Positions 45,201 to 59,700 of a stretch of DNA of 64,000 nt are shown piece by piece. The stretch's first letter is position 1, and each line of letters begins with the position of its first letter. The DNA is from Liolophura sinensis (lineage: Eukaryota; Mollusca; Polyplacophora; Chitonida; Chitonidae), in the NCBI RefSeq assembly GCF_032854445.1, contig NC_088301.1:53555187-53619186 (forward strand). Direction: 5' to 3'. The position numbers and the translations under genes were made by a program. Under the pieces are notes generated by a model that was not told the DNA's origin, searched no databases, and saw nothing but the letters and a program-made list of their open reading frames with translations.

Positions 45201-48200
45201 CCACATGATGACGAGGAGTAATTAGGTCCATGCAGGTTTGTTTGTTTATTGATTTGACTGGTGTTTCACACCGTACTCAAGAATATATCACTTATAACAC
45301 AGAGGCCAGCATTATGGTGGGAGACAACTGGGCAGAGCCTGGGGGAAACCCATGACCATCAACACTTTGCTGCCAGACCTTCCCACATACCACCCAACTT
45401 TGTTCCCAGGTCTCCCTAATTGAATGACAATGCACCTCTGAAAACTTCAACTGAATGGACTACTAAGTGGCGCTTCCATACACACTGGTGTTCCCCCTGT
45501 GTACAGCAGGTGATGGCAAAAGAACATCAAAAGTATGAAATCAGGTAAACCACTTGTGTGATGTCAAAGACATCCCTCACATCACAGCTGAAACTCAACA
45601 CATAATTATTTCAAGAACATCATAACTGGAACTCTAATTCACATACTGTTATCTTTAATTTATGAGCGCTGTGATTTGCTCATGTTTTCTACCTTTCTTG
45701 CTTATACTGTCAATGATCAAAGACTGTTACAATTAAATATGTTAAATGTACTGACAAAAAGCACAACACGGCTTGCTTACCCTTTTCCAGAAGATTTGAG
45801 AACGAGCTGAATTAGGATTCCCACAGCTGCTGCCACAATAGGGAGATGTGTCACACTTTCCAAGCCTTAACATACAACATTCATAATTGTTAAACATATT
45901 TTTTGGAAATATCAATTTTGCCCACTTAAAATCAATAAGCAAATCAATTAATTTAAGTATCCACATGTTGTTAATAATAATTCAAATCCATTTTAATAGC
46001 CCATAATCCACAAACATACATATAGTACACCTAATCTGCATATGTGACAAGTACGCAAGCGTAAACAATCTTCACAGACTAGGCTTAGAAGACTTGGAGA
46101 TATGTATTTGAAATATTAAGAACACTTGTTTTCATCAGCCTTTTTACTGGTGTAGAGATATATAAGTCCACCATATATCACAAGCTGACTTTGCATCGGC
46201 TGTCAGCAAACTATTAACATATGACGGGTATTAAAATATATATATATATATATATCATCTTGCATCCATAAACTAACTCCAAGTACACGACCTCGCTTGT
46301 CACGATCAAACTTGTTACTCTCAGATCCAGCTTAATGTTCTGGTTTACTTTCATATCAACTTACCTGGAAGTAACAGGGAGACGACATTTTCAAACATTC
46401 CTCCACGGCTCGTGACTCGATTCAACACTTGACAAAGGAGCTAACAAAAAAACAAGCAATATTTTAGAGTAAAGAGGGTGTACATGTATGCACATGACTG
46501 AAATTGCTCAAACTGGACTCTTCAGTATAACTTAATTTATGTTAGGTCCTACTAGGGTTTATTTACACTGAAGTTACGAGTTTTTTTGTTCATTCAGAAA
46601 TCTTATTTGCAGCCATTCTGTATTTAATGAAACAGAACAATGGTTTCATATTTAAGGTCAATGTACACGTGTTGCTGCTGGCACAGAAAAACTGTGAACA
46701 AAGGCATTACATGTCTAAGTATACTATACTATGCACCAAGGCAGATGTTTAACAGTACACTGTACCTTACAAAAATCTGCAAGAAAAGGTGACGAAAATA
46801 GGTTATAACACAAATTTTCTCCACCTTTAAAAAAATTGTTATATACCTGTAATGCTAATTATTCATAAATAAATGTTAAATACCTGAAGGAGTCTTCCTA
46901 GCAATAGCTCTGCTGATGAGAATTTCCAGTCAGTAAATAGCTGAGGGGCAACATTAGCTACCATCTCAACAACCCGCATCAAACTGACAGAAATCTCAAA
47001 ACATGTTGCACAGATCTTGATTTGTCTTGTATCAAGAATTCGAATTTCTGGTCGAGACACAACTTGTTGAATCTGTAACAGACTTGAAAGGTACAAACTA
47101 ACCACACATCAACTTTAATTATTTTCCCTGAACAGCAAAAGTTAGGCTATTCCTGGATTATTGGTAAAGGGAGATGAGCGGACAGCCAGGTGAAAACGAA
47201 ATAACGTGGGCACCTCATGCACATTTGCCTTCCAAATAATCATACCTGCCCCTAAATACCATTCCTGCTCAGCACCGTGAAGAGTTATGTTATGTTATAT
47301 ATTTAGTAGTTAAAAATCTCTGTACCTCTTGCATCATTCCGATGAACTCTGAGAATGACCAGTTGAGCTGATTTAGCACTGTATCAAGGAACTTGGTTGC
47401 TGTTTCTGGGTTCTGAATGAGAACTGAGGCTAGGAGCTCCTGGAATATTCGTGAAGGACATGGCTCTGAAAAGCAAATATTGCTACTTTATTTGATTGAA
47501 GTCATTATATTTTTACTCTATGTCGACAGAGGTCTGCTTCTTGGGTATAGCTTCTAAGTAAAAAACATTAGCTCTCTCAGTGGGTAAGCACATTAAACTT
47601 TTAACAACATTAGAAACATCCCATCACTAGTTGTTGAGCATATATGTACACCTATGTACATCAGCACAATTTACAAAGAATGCCTATCAAACTACCTTTC
47701 ATAATAATATGCTCTCCATGACTGCTTTGCTCGTGGATGTAACTTGGATTTATCATATGTGAAAATGTATAAGGCAGCACTTTTTGACATTTCATGGTGA
47801 TGGTGATCAACATCATGTAATTATAATACTCATACAATAAACCATATAATTAATTCATTGGCTTACTCTGTAAACTAGCACTTCCAAATTCAGTAGGTTG
47901 TTGTTTTGAGGGCACCAGGTGGGGCAGGTGAGTGTATCGAAATCCAAACCCATTACCCTGGAAAAAACAGATGTCAGTGTTTCACATGATTCAGGTGAGA
48001 TTAACACCTGCAACTTGAGAAAGTTTTACGACTCTGTAAACTGTTCATATAGTAACCGTATCGATGGCTCTGGGACATACTCATGGTTATTTCATCTAAG
48101 AAGCTAAGATGCCACTAAAGTAATAATGGACCTTTCCCTGTACATCATTTTACCCCCCTTCAACCCATACCTATTTCATTGAGAAACTGTCATAAAAGAG

Positions 48201-50718
48201 CAGATTATCATAAAATTCTAGGTGCCATGATGATAAAAGTTGTTCCACTGCCTGCACCATCTCATAAACTACTATGACAGGCAAACAAGAATCAAGGGTC
48301 AATCTGGCCTGCTAGTGGTGTTCAAATTTAAGTCTAAAACAAGGATATTTAAGGTCTAAGAAAACATCTGCAAAATGATGTTGCCACTAAATGTACATCT
48401 ACAGTAACTTAAACACCTGATCAGAAATACAATAACACTGTGGTTTCTAAATGATGATTTCACCATTTAACTGTCAGCATTCCTTCCCACTATACACATG
48501 GGGTACATTTACGTAAAGAAGCAACAAATTTACCATCAATCATTTCTTACCTTCCAAATTCGAACCAGAATCCAGTTTGTTTGTGCCCATGATCTGTTCT
48601 CGTATGGAGCCACCAAACATGTGATCAAACTGCGCCTCCTGAGAGAGGGAGGGAGCAAAAAAAAATTCCTTTATAAAAAAAACTGATTTCATGTGTGTAT
48701 TTTCTCAAAAAAATAATTCTACCTACATATATATCTGAGGAATTGTTATACACAAAAACACCACTTACTTTTCATAGGGCAAGTTCTCCAGAGTCTGCAG
48801 TGACTGAGGGTAGCATGTGAAACAAGCCAAGGCCTGCACAATATTGTCCCGAACATCTGAAATAGGTACCTCAGTTTACTGTGCTTGCAACGCTGCTATA
48901 CAGTGAAGATGACATACTGTATGTATACATCTCATCAGGTTGGTAATTAGCTAGCCAATATATTTTCTTGTGAATAAGCTAAAAGGCAGGCTAATGTTCA
49001 CCTCATATTGGTACATCATATATGATGATAGTTTTAGCTGATTTGATTTGATTGGTGTTTTACACCCTAGTCAAGAATATTTCACCTATATGACGGCGAC
49101 CAGCATTATGGTGGGAGAAAACCTAGCAGAGCCAGGAGAAAAACCACAACCATCCGCAGGTTGCTGACAGGCCTTCCCACGTACAACCAGAGAGGAAGCC
49201 AACATGAGCTGAACTTGAACTCACAGCGACTGCATTGGTGAGAGGCTCCTGGGTCAGTGCATTGCGCTAGTGCACTAACCAAATGAGCCAGAGAGGCCCC
49301 TCAGTTTTAGCTGTTATGCATGTACATGTTTTATTACTATGTATTAATTTATTTAACTGTTTAGGGTTTAATTCCATACTCAATAATTTTTAACTTATAC
49401 ATGTACCTCAGTTGTAGGTATCCTCTGTGGAGGAAACCAGAGTGCGTGGAAAAATCCACCAGTGCTTGGCAAGTAACTGACAAGCTTTCCCACATGCACA
49501 GATGGACATGATGCTGGTTGACTGGTTAGCTTCAACATATATATAAGAGCAGATCAACTGCCATACAAGCAACATCAACAGCTTATTGCCACCTAAGTGC
49601 CTAAAAAGTGGTCCCAGGTTGGGATCGAACCAACAGGTGTGTTCTAGTAATCAAAAGTCGAGCAACCCTGCCTTAACTCACAGCTATGTACATGTAGATA
49701 CGCAAATGAACATGTATACATAGATAAATAATATATGGTGCCAACCCTCACAAATGGTTACAGTATACATTTTACACAAATAATTAGCATAAAAAGAGCA
49801 ATTTGGACAATCTACAACTTACCAGCATTAACAATCCGAGCGTCAGCAAAATGATTTACTAAGAACATCCCGTATCGCCTCAATAAATCCAGATGTCCTG
49901 AACATGAACAAATACAAACAACCTGCAATCTCTTCTTATACATGATGAATACTGACTAGATATACACATGTACATGTATCTCAAACCCTAGAGAAGAATT
50001 CCTTTTTACTTGCATGTTTTCAATATATCTGCCAAGAGTTAAAGGCTTCTAGTTATTATTGCTCAGGTGATCAGTCACGAGTCAAGGAATGAATCATGAT
50101 CATAAAAATTGGACACATGCATACGATTTTAGAAACAACATAATTACAGCAATCCATAGTTTACCTTCCAGTTTTTCAAAGGCAACTGTCGGATGGAAAT
50201 AATGCCTCAGGGCATTGTATGTGTTAATGCACACATCTATGTAGAATTCTGGCATGAACTGGAACAAGTCCACATATGTTGTAGCCTTCTCAATTGTCTG
50301 CAGTACCACTTGGAACACCCAGCGGATGTCAGTCTGCTTATTCTTCAAAGACAAAATTGTTGGTTTGGTGGTTACAAAAAAAAATGATCACAGTATCTAC
50401 AGGAAAATTATCTAATTTCTTTCAAAGTACCATTTACAATTATGGCCAATACAGAAAAATACAACAGTTTTATCAATCAAATATCCAAATAGTCAAGCTC
50501 AGCTGGTAACAAAGTAATCATATTAAATATGATGTAGGTAGGTGCATAGCAAATTCAATTTAAATTTTTTGCCCACCCAAACACTGGTGATACAGCAAAC
50601 TTACCTTAGAGTAAGTGACAGCTATGAACCAGCTCATTTGCCGTGTCAGCTCTGAAAGCCTCTCAGTAAACACAGATCTTGCTCTTTCAAGCTCTGAGCG
50701 GATCTCGGAAAACTGATA

Positions 50719-50750
<32 letters not shown>

Positions 50751-53700
50751 GACATTTTACTGACTTAACAAACCTACACTGAGTTTTAGAATTTATTCAC
50801 AGAATGAAAACCTGGCCTGTTAGACTTAATACATATTACAAAGTTTACACACAAACATATACAAGATCGATTGCTATTATTCATACGGTAGTTGTATTTA
50901 TTCAATATTTTTTTTTATTAGATAATTTTATATTTAGATCACACGATCGCAATCAGATTTATGAATGGAGGAAACAATCACACCTTACCAGGTACTTGAC
51001 ATGTCTATTGACATAAAGCCACAGTAGGGCGTGAATACTAGGTTAATATGATGTATACGCAAAATTGTCATAAAGTGGTTACCTTCTCATCTGCAGGACA
51101 AAGTTTCAGCTTCTTTGTTGTTTCTTCCAAAGAAGTAACATACTCTTTCAAACTGTCTCGAAATGTGCAAGTCTAAAAACAAAAGCATAATTAAGTATGA
51201 TAAACATGGGAAGGTCTGCCAGCAGCCTGTGGATGGTCGTGGGTTTCCCCCGGGCTTTGCCCGGTTTCCTCCCACCATCATGCTGGTCGCCGTCGTATGA
51301 GTGAAATATTCTTGAGTACGGCGTAAAACACTAATCAAATAAATAAATAAGTATGATAAACCTCAAACTAGTCCCTATCCGAAAGGAATACTAGGCAACA
51401 CATAAAAAAGGCAGGTTTAAAAATCTCCCACACGAAGTACAAGGCAGCTGTAACCAAAACCCCATGACTGAGTCTCATAACAGTAAGGTTCCCTCATCAC
51501 AAACACTGGGTATATTACTGACCAGAAATTTTGAAGACACCGTACTAGCTACAGATGTATTAGAAATAAGTATTTACTTTAATAAAAGAAATAAACCAAT
51601 CAAGACAGCTTAAAATTTCAGCTAAATATTAGTTTCCTGTTAGCTTTAGAGAGAGATTTATTTATTTATTTGATTCTTGTTTAATATCACACTCAAGAAG
51701 GCTTTAGAGGTACACAACAAAGATGTGCACGAAATTATACAACAAGCCCTGGTTTTTACATATTTCACATATAGTTATAAGGCATTACATTGCTATTATA
51801 GACATCAGCTTGGTAATCTATGGGTGTTTAGTAAATCCACCTACTATTGAAGCCTTGTTTTTTACCTTACTCAGCTGTTTATGGGCAGCTATATGATACA
51901 GAATAATCAGTCCATCCAGTAGTTCCATGAGAGAGTTTCCCGAGGGCATCTCCAAGTCAGGGTAACTGGTAGCCAGACTGCCACCCTCAGCTCCTGCAAA
52001 TACAACAGTAACATGCAAAGAACAGGTGGAAAACATCCTTTACAAGAGGAGAGGTACATCATTTATTTATTGTAAATATATAACTCGGGGGAAACCCACA
52101 ACCATCTGCAAGGGGCAGACCTTCCCACTTAAGGCCAGAGTACATCATTTAGGCAAAGAGGAAAACCTGACATGATAAAAGAAAAAATAATGGATTCCTA
52201 AAGACAATGCACAATGTACAAAGTAATACCGGATATGTTGTCCCCCTACCATTTTAAACCAATGGACAAGGAAACAAATATGGACAGACTCATGCTGCCA
52301 ATATGCTTCTCTTGCTTGAAACAGGCCTTGACAAGACCAGACATATCCTTTGTAACAAAGTTACACAAAGTCATCATTTTTTATCATATATCAGCATTAC
52401 ATATATTGTCATATGTTGATATAGGAGTGACTGTCATGAAGACAGTCATCAATTTTTGATTCTGCAACTTCTTGTAAGCTGAGATTATTTTTGGTGATTG
52501 TGGTATTATTTCATGACATTGTAGTGTGAGGATTGATGGTTATCATCTCCCAGTTAGTTTGAATTTGTTCAATATTTAAGGTCATTCACTATCAGTAAAC
52601 CTGTGTTAGGTGGTCATTCTTGTACTTACAAGATGAGATGAATATTTCCAAATTAGTTTATTTCAAAAGATATTATTGACTGTTACATTTAAAGTTAAAG
52701 TAGGAGGCTTAAGATTATTAAATAACCTGCTCGTTAAACATTAGGATCCCTGAACATGCTTAAATTAATAACATTCTGATGAAAAACATCGAGAAACAGA
52801 GAAACGATATCTGGACACCTTAGGCTATTTGAACCATCAGCGGACACTGTAGATCATCATCTGTCAGTGGATGTAAATCAAATCAGGGCCATGCTGATGA
52901 AACTGACAGCTGCCATAAAATTCAAGCTTTTTTACTCCACATTTTTGGAGGGAAATTCCAAACAACATCAAGCATCTGTCTTAAAACAAACTTTGAACAT
53001 CAGGGAGCAGTTGTATGGGAAATATTCTGAAGGATACTGAATATAGGACATTTATTTTCTCAGCAAAAAACAGTTGCAGAGTTAAAAATCTCACTGGGAC
53101 TTAGCCATTACCATCAGAGGAGCGTGCCTGTCTTACCAGACAACATACAAATGCGTGTCTCCACTGATAGACCAATCAGATGGAAATTATCTTAGTGTCA
53201 GCCAATCAGATCTCTCTCTGTAAAGCACAAGTAGATCCCAAACTCCGACACCCAACGGAGGTAAAGTTCCATAAGGCCTAGCAAATCTAGCAGTCTCTGA
53301 ACTGAGAATCCCTCGCTCAATGGAAATGGATGACCATTCAGTTTGGTAAACTAGTCCTGGGGAGCATTCAGTTTTAAGGGAACATTTTTGGGTGCATCCA
53401 GTTTCCCTTGTGACCGGCTTTTTCCAGTTTCCCTTGTGATCATAGTGAAGACCATTCAGTTTGGTGTTTCCTGAAACTAGTCCTGGGGACCATCCAGTGT
53501 TTAGACAATGCTTCCACTATGAATTCACAACTGGATTGTTTGAGGACTCTCAAATCATTTGGATTGAGTGATCACTCAGTTTAGAGTTTGGCAAGCTAGT
53601 TTTAGGGATCATTCAGTTTCTGAAGAATGATTAGGGAGCCAGGCATTTTCTGCACAGTAACTTCATTGTGAATTCAATGCAGAAACACTACATACGTAAC

Positions 53701-56700
53701 TTGAGGCTACAAACTAAAACACGACAGGATTTACAGAGCTGAACTTCTGCTTATAACTCATTAACTAAAACTGTTGAGAGCTTTAAACGTATCATCTAAA
53801 CCTAGGATCCATAGTAATGTGTATACGTTGTACATTAGAGTTGTGTTTCATATTAGAATAAATTCACCATTCGAGTTTTCAGCTGAAATTCTGTACGGAC
53901 ATCGCTTGTTAATAGTCTGAATACCCAAAAGATATAACTCACATATGACGGTGTCTCCAGCGATCAGAAGATGTTGAATAATGGATCAGTGTAATCATAC
54001 AACTTGGGTTAGACAAATGGACAAGATCATAATAACATTCAGAGAATCATTCAGTTCTCTAACTTATGGTTTCTAGTAGTTTGCTGGTCTACAGAGATTC
54101 ATTTAAGTTTCTCTAGAGACGACTATTAAACAGCAGCATTTGATTATTCCTGGTTTTCGACAAACACATCTAATAGAAAAGTCTGCTACATCTTAAGGTG
54201 ATTAATAGTCTTATATTTCTTGTCACATATACGGCTGGTAAATATCTGACTCGCAATGTTCAAGGGAGATTTACTACACAATAAAGTTCAGCTCTTGTGA
54301 CAAACAATAACAAAATATTTACCAGCATATCAAACAGAATTAGCTGACACATCTATCCTTACAGCAATAAAGTTCTCACCTGTGTGTTTATTAGTAGCTG
54401 AAGATGCAGGTAATGACGCTGTAGGTTTACCACTCTTACACTGCACCACTTGTCCTGAGTCTAGTACTGTCAAACCCTGGGATAGATTTACCTTCGCTGA
54501 AAATAAAAGATAACAAGTAAAAACACTGTAAAACTCACAGCAATACATTTCTTCTGTGAATCGAAAATACTAAACTAATAGGTCTTCAGAGGCCACATTT
54601 GACAAATAGAAGCCTTAATGGCTACATAATAATTGTTTTTATTACTCGATCCTACTGTATACGCAGTAGTACTGTAGTCCACTGTAATAATAATGTCCCT
54701 AAAGTTTATCACAACATAACAACAATTCCACTAATGTTTCTTCACACTTCACTTTTAAAACTGAAAGTACATGTTCTGGTTGTAGTCATAAAAGTAAACA
54801 ATGACTTGCTGCTTTCTTCTCCCAGAAATAAAGTTATTTCAAACACAAAGTACAACTGAGAATACAGAGCGAGTGAACTGACATTTTTATAGCATGCATG
54901 TATATCAAAGTGTTTAAGCTAGACTGTATTCTCTGAACTGTTACTTAGCAATGTTCCGATATTCTAAGCCATTCATCAGTGTAGTTCTGCTAGTTATTAG
55001 TGTTTACTTTCGTAGTGGCTCTTTAAGTGATAGCCTTAAATACAATGCCAGGCGGACATTTTATTAGACAAATGCTTACATCCCAAGGTTTTATTTAGGT
55101 GTGACATCAGCCCTCCACATCTTTGGAAATCAAAGTAGTCAATGGAGTCTTGGAAAAAGTATTGCATAGGTAGGAAAGCATCTGAAACCCACAATGGAAA
55201 AATAATTAACGCTAGAATGAATTGAATACATGGAAGAAAAACACAGCAATTACAATTTCAGTCTAATATGGCTTCTATGGACTAGTTATTACTGACTTGC
55301 ATGTATCATTTATGTGGTTTATGATTGCACCGGATCCTAGCAGTTTTAATGAGAGACAGTTTCCTCTTCCTCTTCATTCTGGTAGAGCAAGTATTTGTCT
55401 TTTATATAAAATATCATAAAAGCTTAAGTCGTCAATAAAAAACAGATTAAAAGGCTCCTGAATACTTCCAGTAAAATACCTGTAGACATGAGGAATAAAA
55501 TAGATCACTATACCTTTGCTGTAGACAAAAACCTTTGGGTCCTCTAGAACAAATTCATCCCAGTAAAACCTTATTGCTCGTACAAGTCGATGGAAAAAAC
55601 ACAGGGAAACAGAGAGTGGACATGCATTCACAGGAGGTAGCTGAAACAGGTAAAAATTGCAGACGTCTGACATTGTCAGAAGAATCAAGACTTGAGTCTT
55701 GAGAACAAGAAATTATTTATTATGTGCTGAAGATTATTATAAAAAAGGCATTGCGTTCCACATTTTTTACTGTCAATTCATGGTTCAGAAAGTCAACATT
55801 CAAAACACTTTACTTACATGACTGCTACCTGTGTTCTCTTTGAGATACAATCTGAACTTTGACAGAAATATCATCCTTGTTGTGGTACCCTACATGGACA
55901 AAATATTCAACAGGATAACAAAAACAGTACACAAAACTATCACCATGATATGACCAAAATCCTTTGAGTCTCAGATAAATGTAGTATTCCATAATTTTGT
56001 TGATAATGTTAGAAAATCATCATTACCTAGCTTAAATTCAACATGAGACACTATTTCCCTAATGAAGTTCATATTTGAAGTTAAATGTTGTTTCCAATAA
56101 AAATGTACGATTCTATGTTTATAGCCTACTACAACTTTAGGGCAGGCACTTTACCCACAGGGCAAAATGTAAACTATTGCCATTTCACAAAAGCTTATAT
56201 GTAACTGCAGGTTGCTAGTTAAAATTATAGTGTACTTGTCTTACTTCCTTGACATCACTGTGAATAAGCAGGGTTTTCAACATCTCCACCTGAATATCTT
56301 CAATTTCTGAAAACAATGTTCAATATACCTCAACATTTAACGTAACATGGATTTTAACACTTAAATGAGACTGTCCTGAGAACATGCACACAGCACATGA
56401 TGAAATATCCTCCTTGTGTCATTGTGCTTTACATACATGCACTTCTTTTTGAGAACATTGATTCTAATACACAGGTTCATAATTTACAGTAGTTTATGGG
56501 CAAAAAGAGCTTCTATGATGGAACACTTCCCAGGGTACTTTTTCCAGGTGAGCTAAACGCTGAATATAAGCTTTAGCTTATACAAGCAAAAAATGCAGAC
56601 CAACAAATTTGCTGAAATTACCTTCTATTTTTTGGCGCAGTCTGTCACAAGCATCAAGGTATTCGCTGTTCTTCCCTGTATCATCCCCATGGCGAGTAGA

Positions 56701-59700
56701 ATCAGTGGTTGTCTCCACACCCAGCTATCAAAACAGATTAGCCAATATCCATGTGTAAAGACACACAACCTAACACATTCTTGGAAATAATTCAATCTGC
56801 TAACTGTTTCATAACTGTTGATACAAAAAGTCTTCACCTTGCACCATTTCTCCACAAAAAATGTTGAATATTATTGTGCAAATTACAAAAGGACAGTGGA
56901 ATGAAAACATTGATCTTCATGAGAGGTAACGAACACATTTGTACCAATTTGAACATACCACTTTTTGATGATTCCAGTCTACAGTTGGAATTGCCTCAAT
57001 AAGCCCAGCTTCATCCAAAGGTTTTACATACAGAAATACAGGAAAGCGAATTTTGTTGAATTTACTCAATATTAAGGTTTAATACATAGAACATGTCAAC
57101 CATATCTATCAATGTGAATACATTCTCTATCAATGTGAATTTACACTCCTGATGACTGAACGCCATTGAATGCACAAACGTGTCATCATTATAACACACC
57201 AGTTAAGATTTATAACTTATGCAAATCTTAGCAACAATGTACTTAAAAAAGGATATAGAACATTGGTTAGAAGATATCTTCTCGTCGTTTGATGCCTCAA
57301 CAAGGTCAATGCAAGAAGAAGATATGTTTTCTGAAACATAACAAGAAATCATTTATTTATTGTTTATGTTTTCATTATATTTAAAAATTCTTCACCTTCT
57401 TGACAGAAGACACCATGAATGAGGTGGGTATGGGAGGTATTTAAAGCCGCACCTCATCCGGTATTATACACGATAAACAAACTGCTCATTTAGAAGTGTT
57501 GGTATACCAGCGGATTTGGAATGCAACATCGTTTGTTGAAAGATAGTGATATAGTGAATGATTATAACTGCACACACAGAGATATAGTGAATGATTATAA
57601 CTGCACACACAGAGATATAGCGAATGATTATAACTGAACACACAGAGATATGGGGAATGATTATAACTGCACACACAGAGATATAGTGAATGATTATAAC
57701 TGCACACACAGAGATATAGCGAATGATTATAACTGAACACACAGAGATATAGGGAATGATTATAACTGCACACACAGAGATATAGTGAATGACAACAGCT
57801 GCACACACAGAGATATAGTGAATGATAATAGCCGCACAAAGAAAGATATAGTGATTGATTATAGCGTTCTATTTTATTATTAGTCCTGGCGACGATGAAT
57901 TGGGCATATATGATAACTAGCAGACAAATCAATGCAAATCTCTTTGTCACAGGAAGCAAAACCGAAACATCACTGGTTTGACAGCCATACTGGATACCAG
58001 ATTATCACTCACTCATATACAGTAACAGCCTGAAGATAGCTATATAGGAGCCCTTGAATACAGAATATAAGTGGAAAAACCCTGACACCATTTTGTAGTG
58101 TTCAATTCTGTACAGGAAATTTTAGCATCACACTACATAGTCTTAGTATGTTCTCAGATTGACGCAAATTTACCTGCAATTTGAAATCAGTAGTGACCGG
58201 AGCAAATCTGTAGGCTGAAAGGAGAGATATGGCCAAATTCTCCAAACAGCCTTTGAGTTCAGAATCCTGTGATTAGAAAATAATTACACCATCGAGGTAT
58301 CAACTCACATTCAATTATAAAAAAAAAAAGACAGTTTTATCTGATGTAAACTAATTAGTGTTAATGCAAAGCTGTAAATTTCTGCTGAGAAAAGCACAAA
58401 ATTTAAAACACATGAAGAAACATGTTAACATTCTCTTGATTTGAGGAAATAGGAAATTAAAGCACTATAGATCCTCTTGCATAAAGCCCCTGTAGAATTA
58501 CCTGCACGCAGCCAGCACAGCAACCCATGGGTATTATATCGCACTGACAATCACATGTGCACGCTCATAATATTACAAATGCTGAGTGAGAGTGGACCCA
58601 GATTTATCCCACTCATACCGTAACTCTGACTCTTTCTAGAGCACTGCATACATTTTTTTTTCAGTTACCAAAACAGAAGAGATGTACTTTTAAGTATAAA
58701 GATCAAGACTTTATACGAACACGTTCTTTGTTTAAACTAACAATCAACAGTGAAGGAGAAGCTTTACTCAGTTCATTGATCATGTACTCCATCAGACAGC
58801 AATATGCAAACAATTACACAGGCAATTATAACCCCTTCAGGATTATCTACAGCTCAACAAAAGTCAAGGCCTATGCATCAAGTCATGTAATCATTCCTCA
58901 GAGCCTTGATTGGAAACTAACTTGTCCATGAGTTCTACTGCTGGGTGGAAAGTCCCCCATCTGCTGCCATCATAAGCATAAGAATGATGGCAATAAAATC
59001 ATGACACAACTGGGGTATCAGACAACTTTTATAACACTTACCTGCATAAATGTCCACATCAGGTCAAGTAACCTGAAAACCTGGGAATGGCCAGACTGAT
59101 CCGTAGCATTTTCAGCTTCATTCAGCTTCAACAGGAATTTCAGCAAAGACGCTTCCATAATGTATGGACTTTTCTGAACATAATAAAAATACCCAGTCAA
59201 ACCTTCATGCTCAATAGTACATTTCATACACATTTAGTTCACTATAAACACTTTCCATTACAAATCATTCAAATCAAATTCCTTTGAAGGTCACAGTGCA
59301 CAAGCATACCCATAGAATTTTCACAACTTTTAAACGTTTTTACTTGTACTTGCACACCTTTACTTTCATATTTTTACACAAGGTTACCTTAATGCACAGA
59401 ATTGGCACTTACGAGCAGAGGAGCAAATCTTTCAAATATGTGAGCTGCCACAAGAAGACATGTTGACTGTCTACTTCTGGTTTCCTCCTGAGGCAATGGG
59501 ACGCCATTGTATTTACCTGCCAGTAGCCTAGCCTCATCACACTGAAATGAAAATGTTTCCTGAACATGTAGTCTGAACATACCAGTGGTAACAAACTGAC
59601 CAAACAAAGCCGTGAACAGTTTCATGACGCATAGGGAATAAAACCCCAGACTGCTTAATATTTACAAATATCTGTACAAAGTAAAGTGAAACACATGTAG

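Noticed and set aside
57486-57959. 157-codon minus-strand frame with 11-residue repeats as a possible repeat protein
   Set aside because: It is a by-product of a 33-bp minisatellite inside an RNF123 intron; the array stays open in more than one minus-strand frame, as expected for non-coding repeats.
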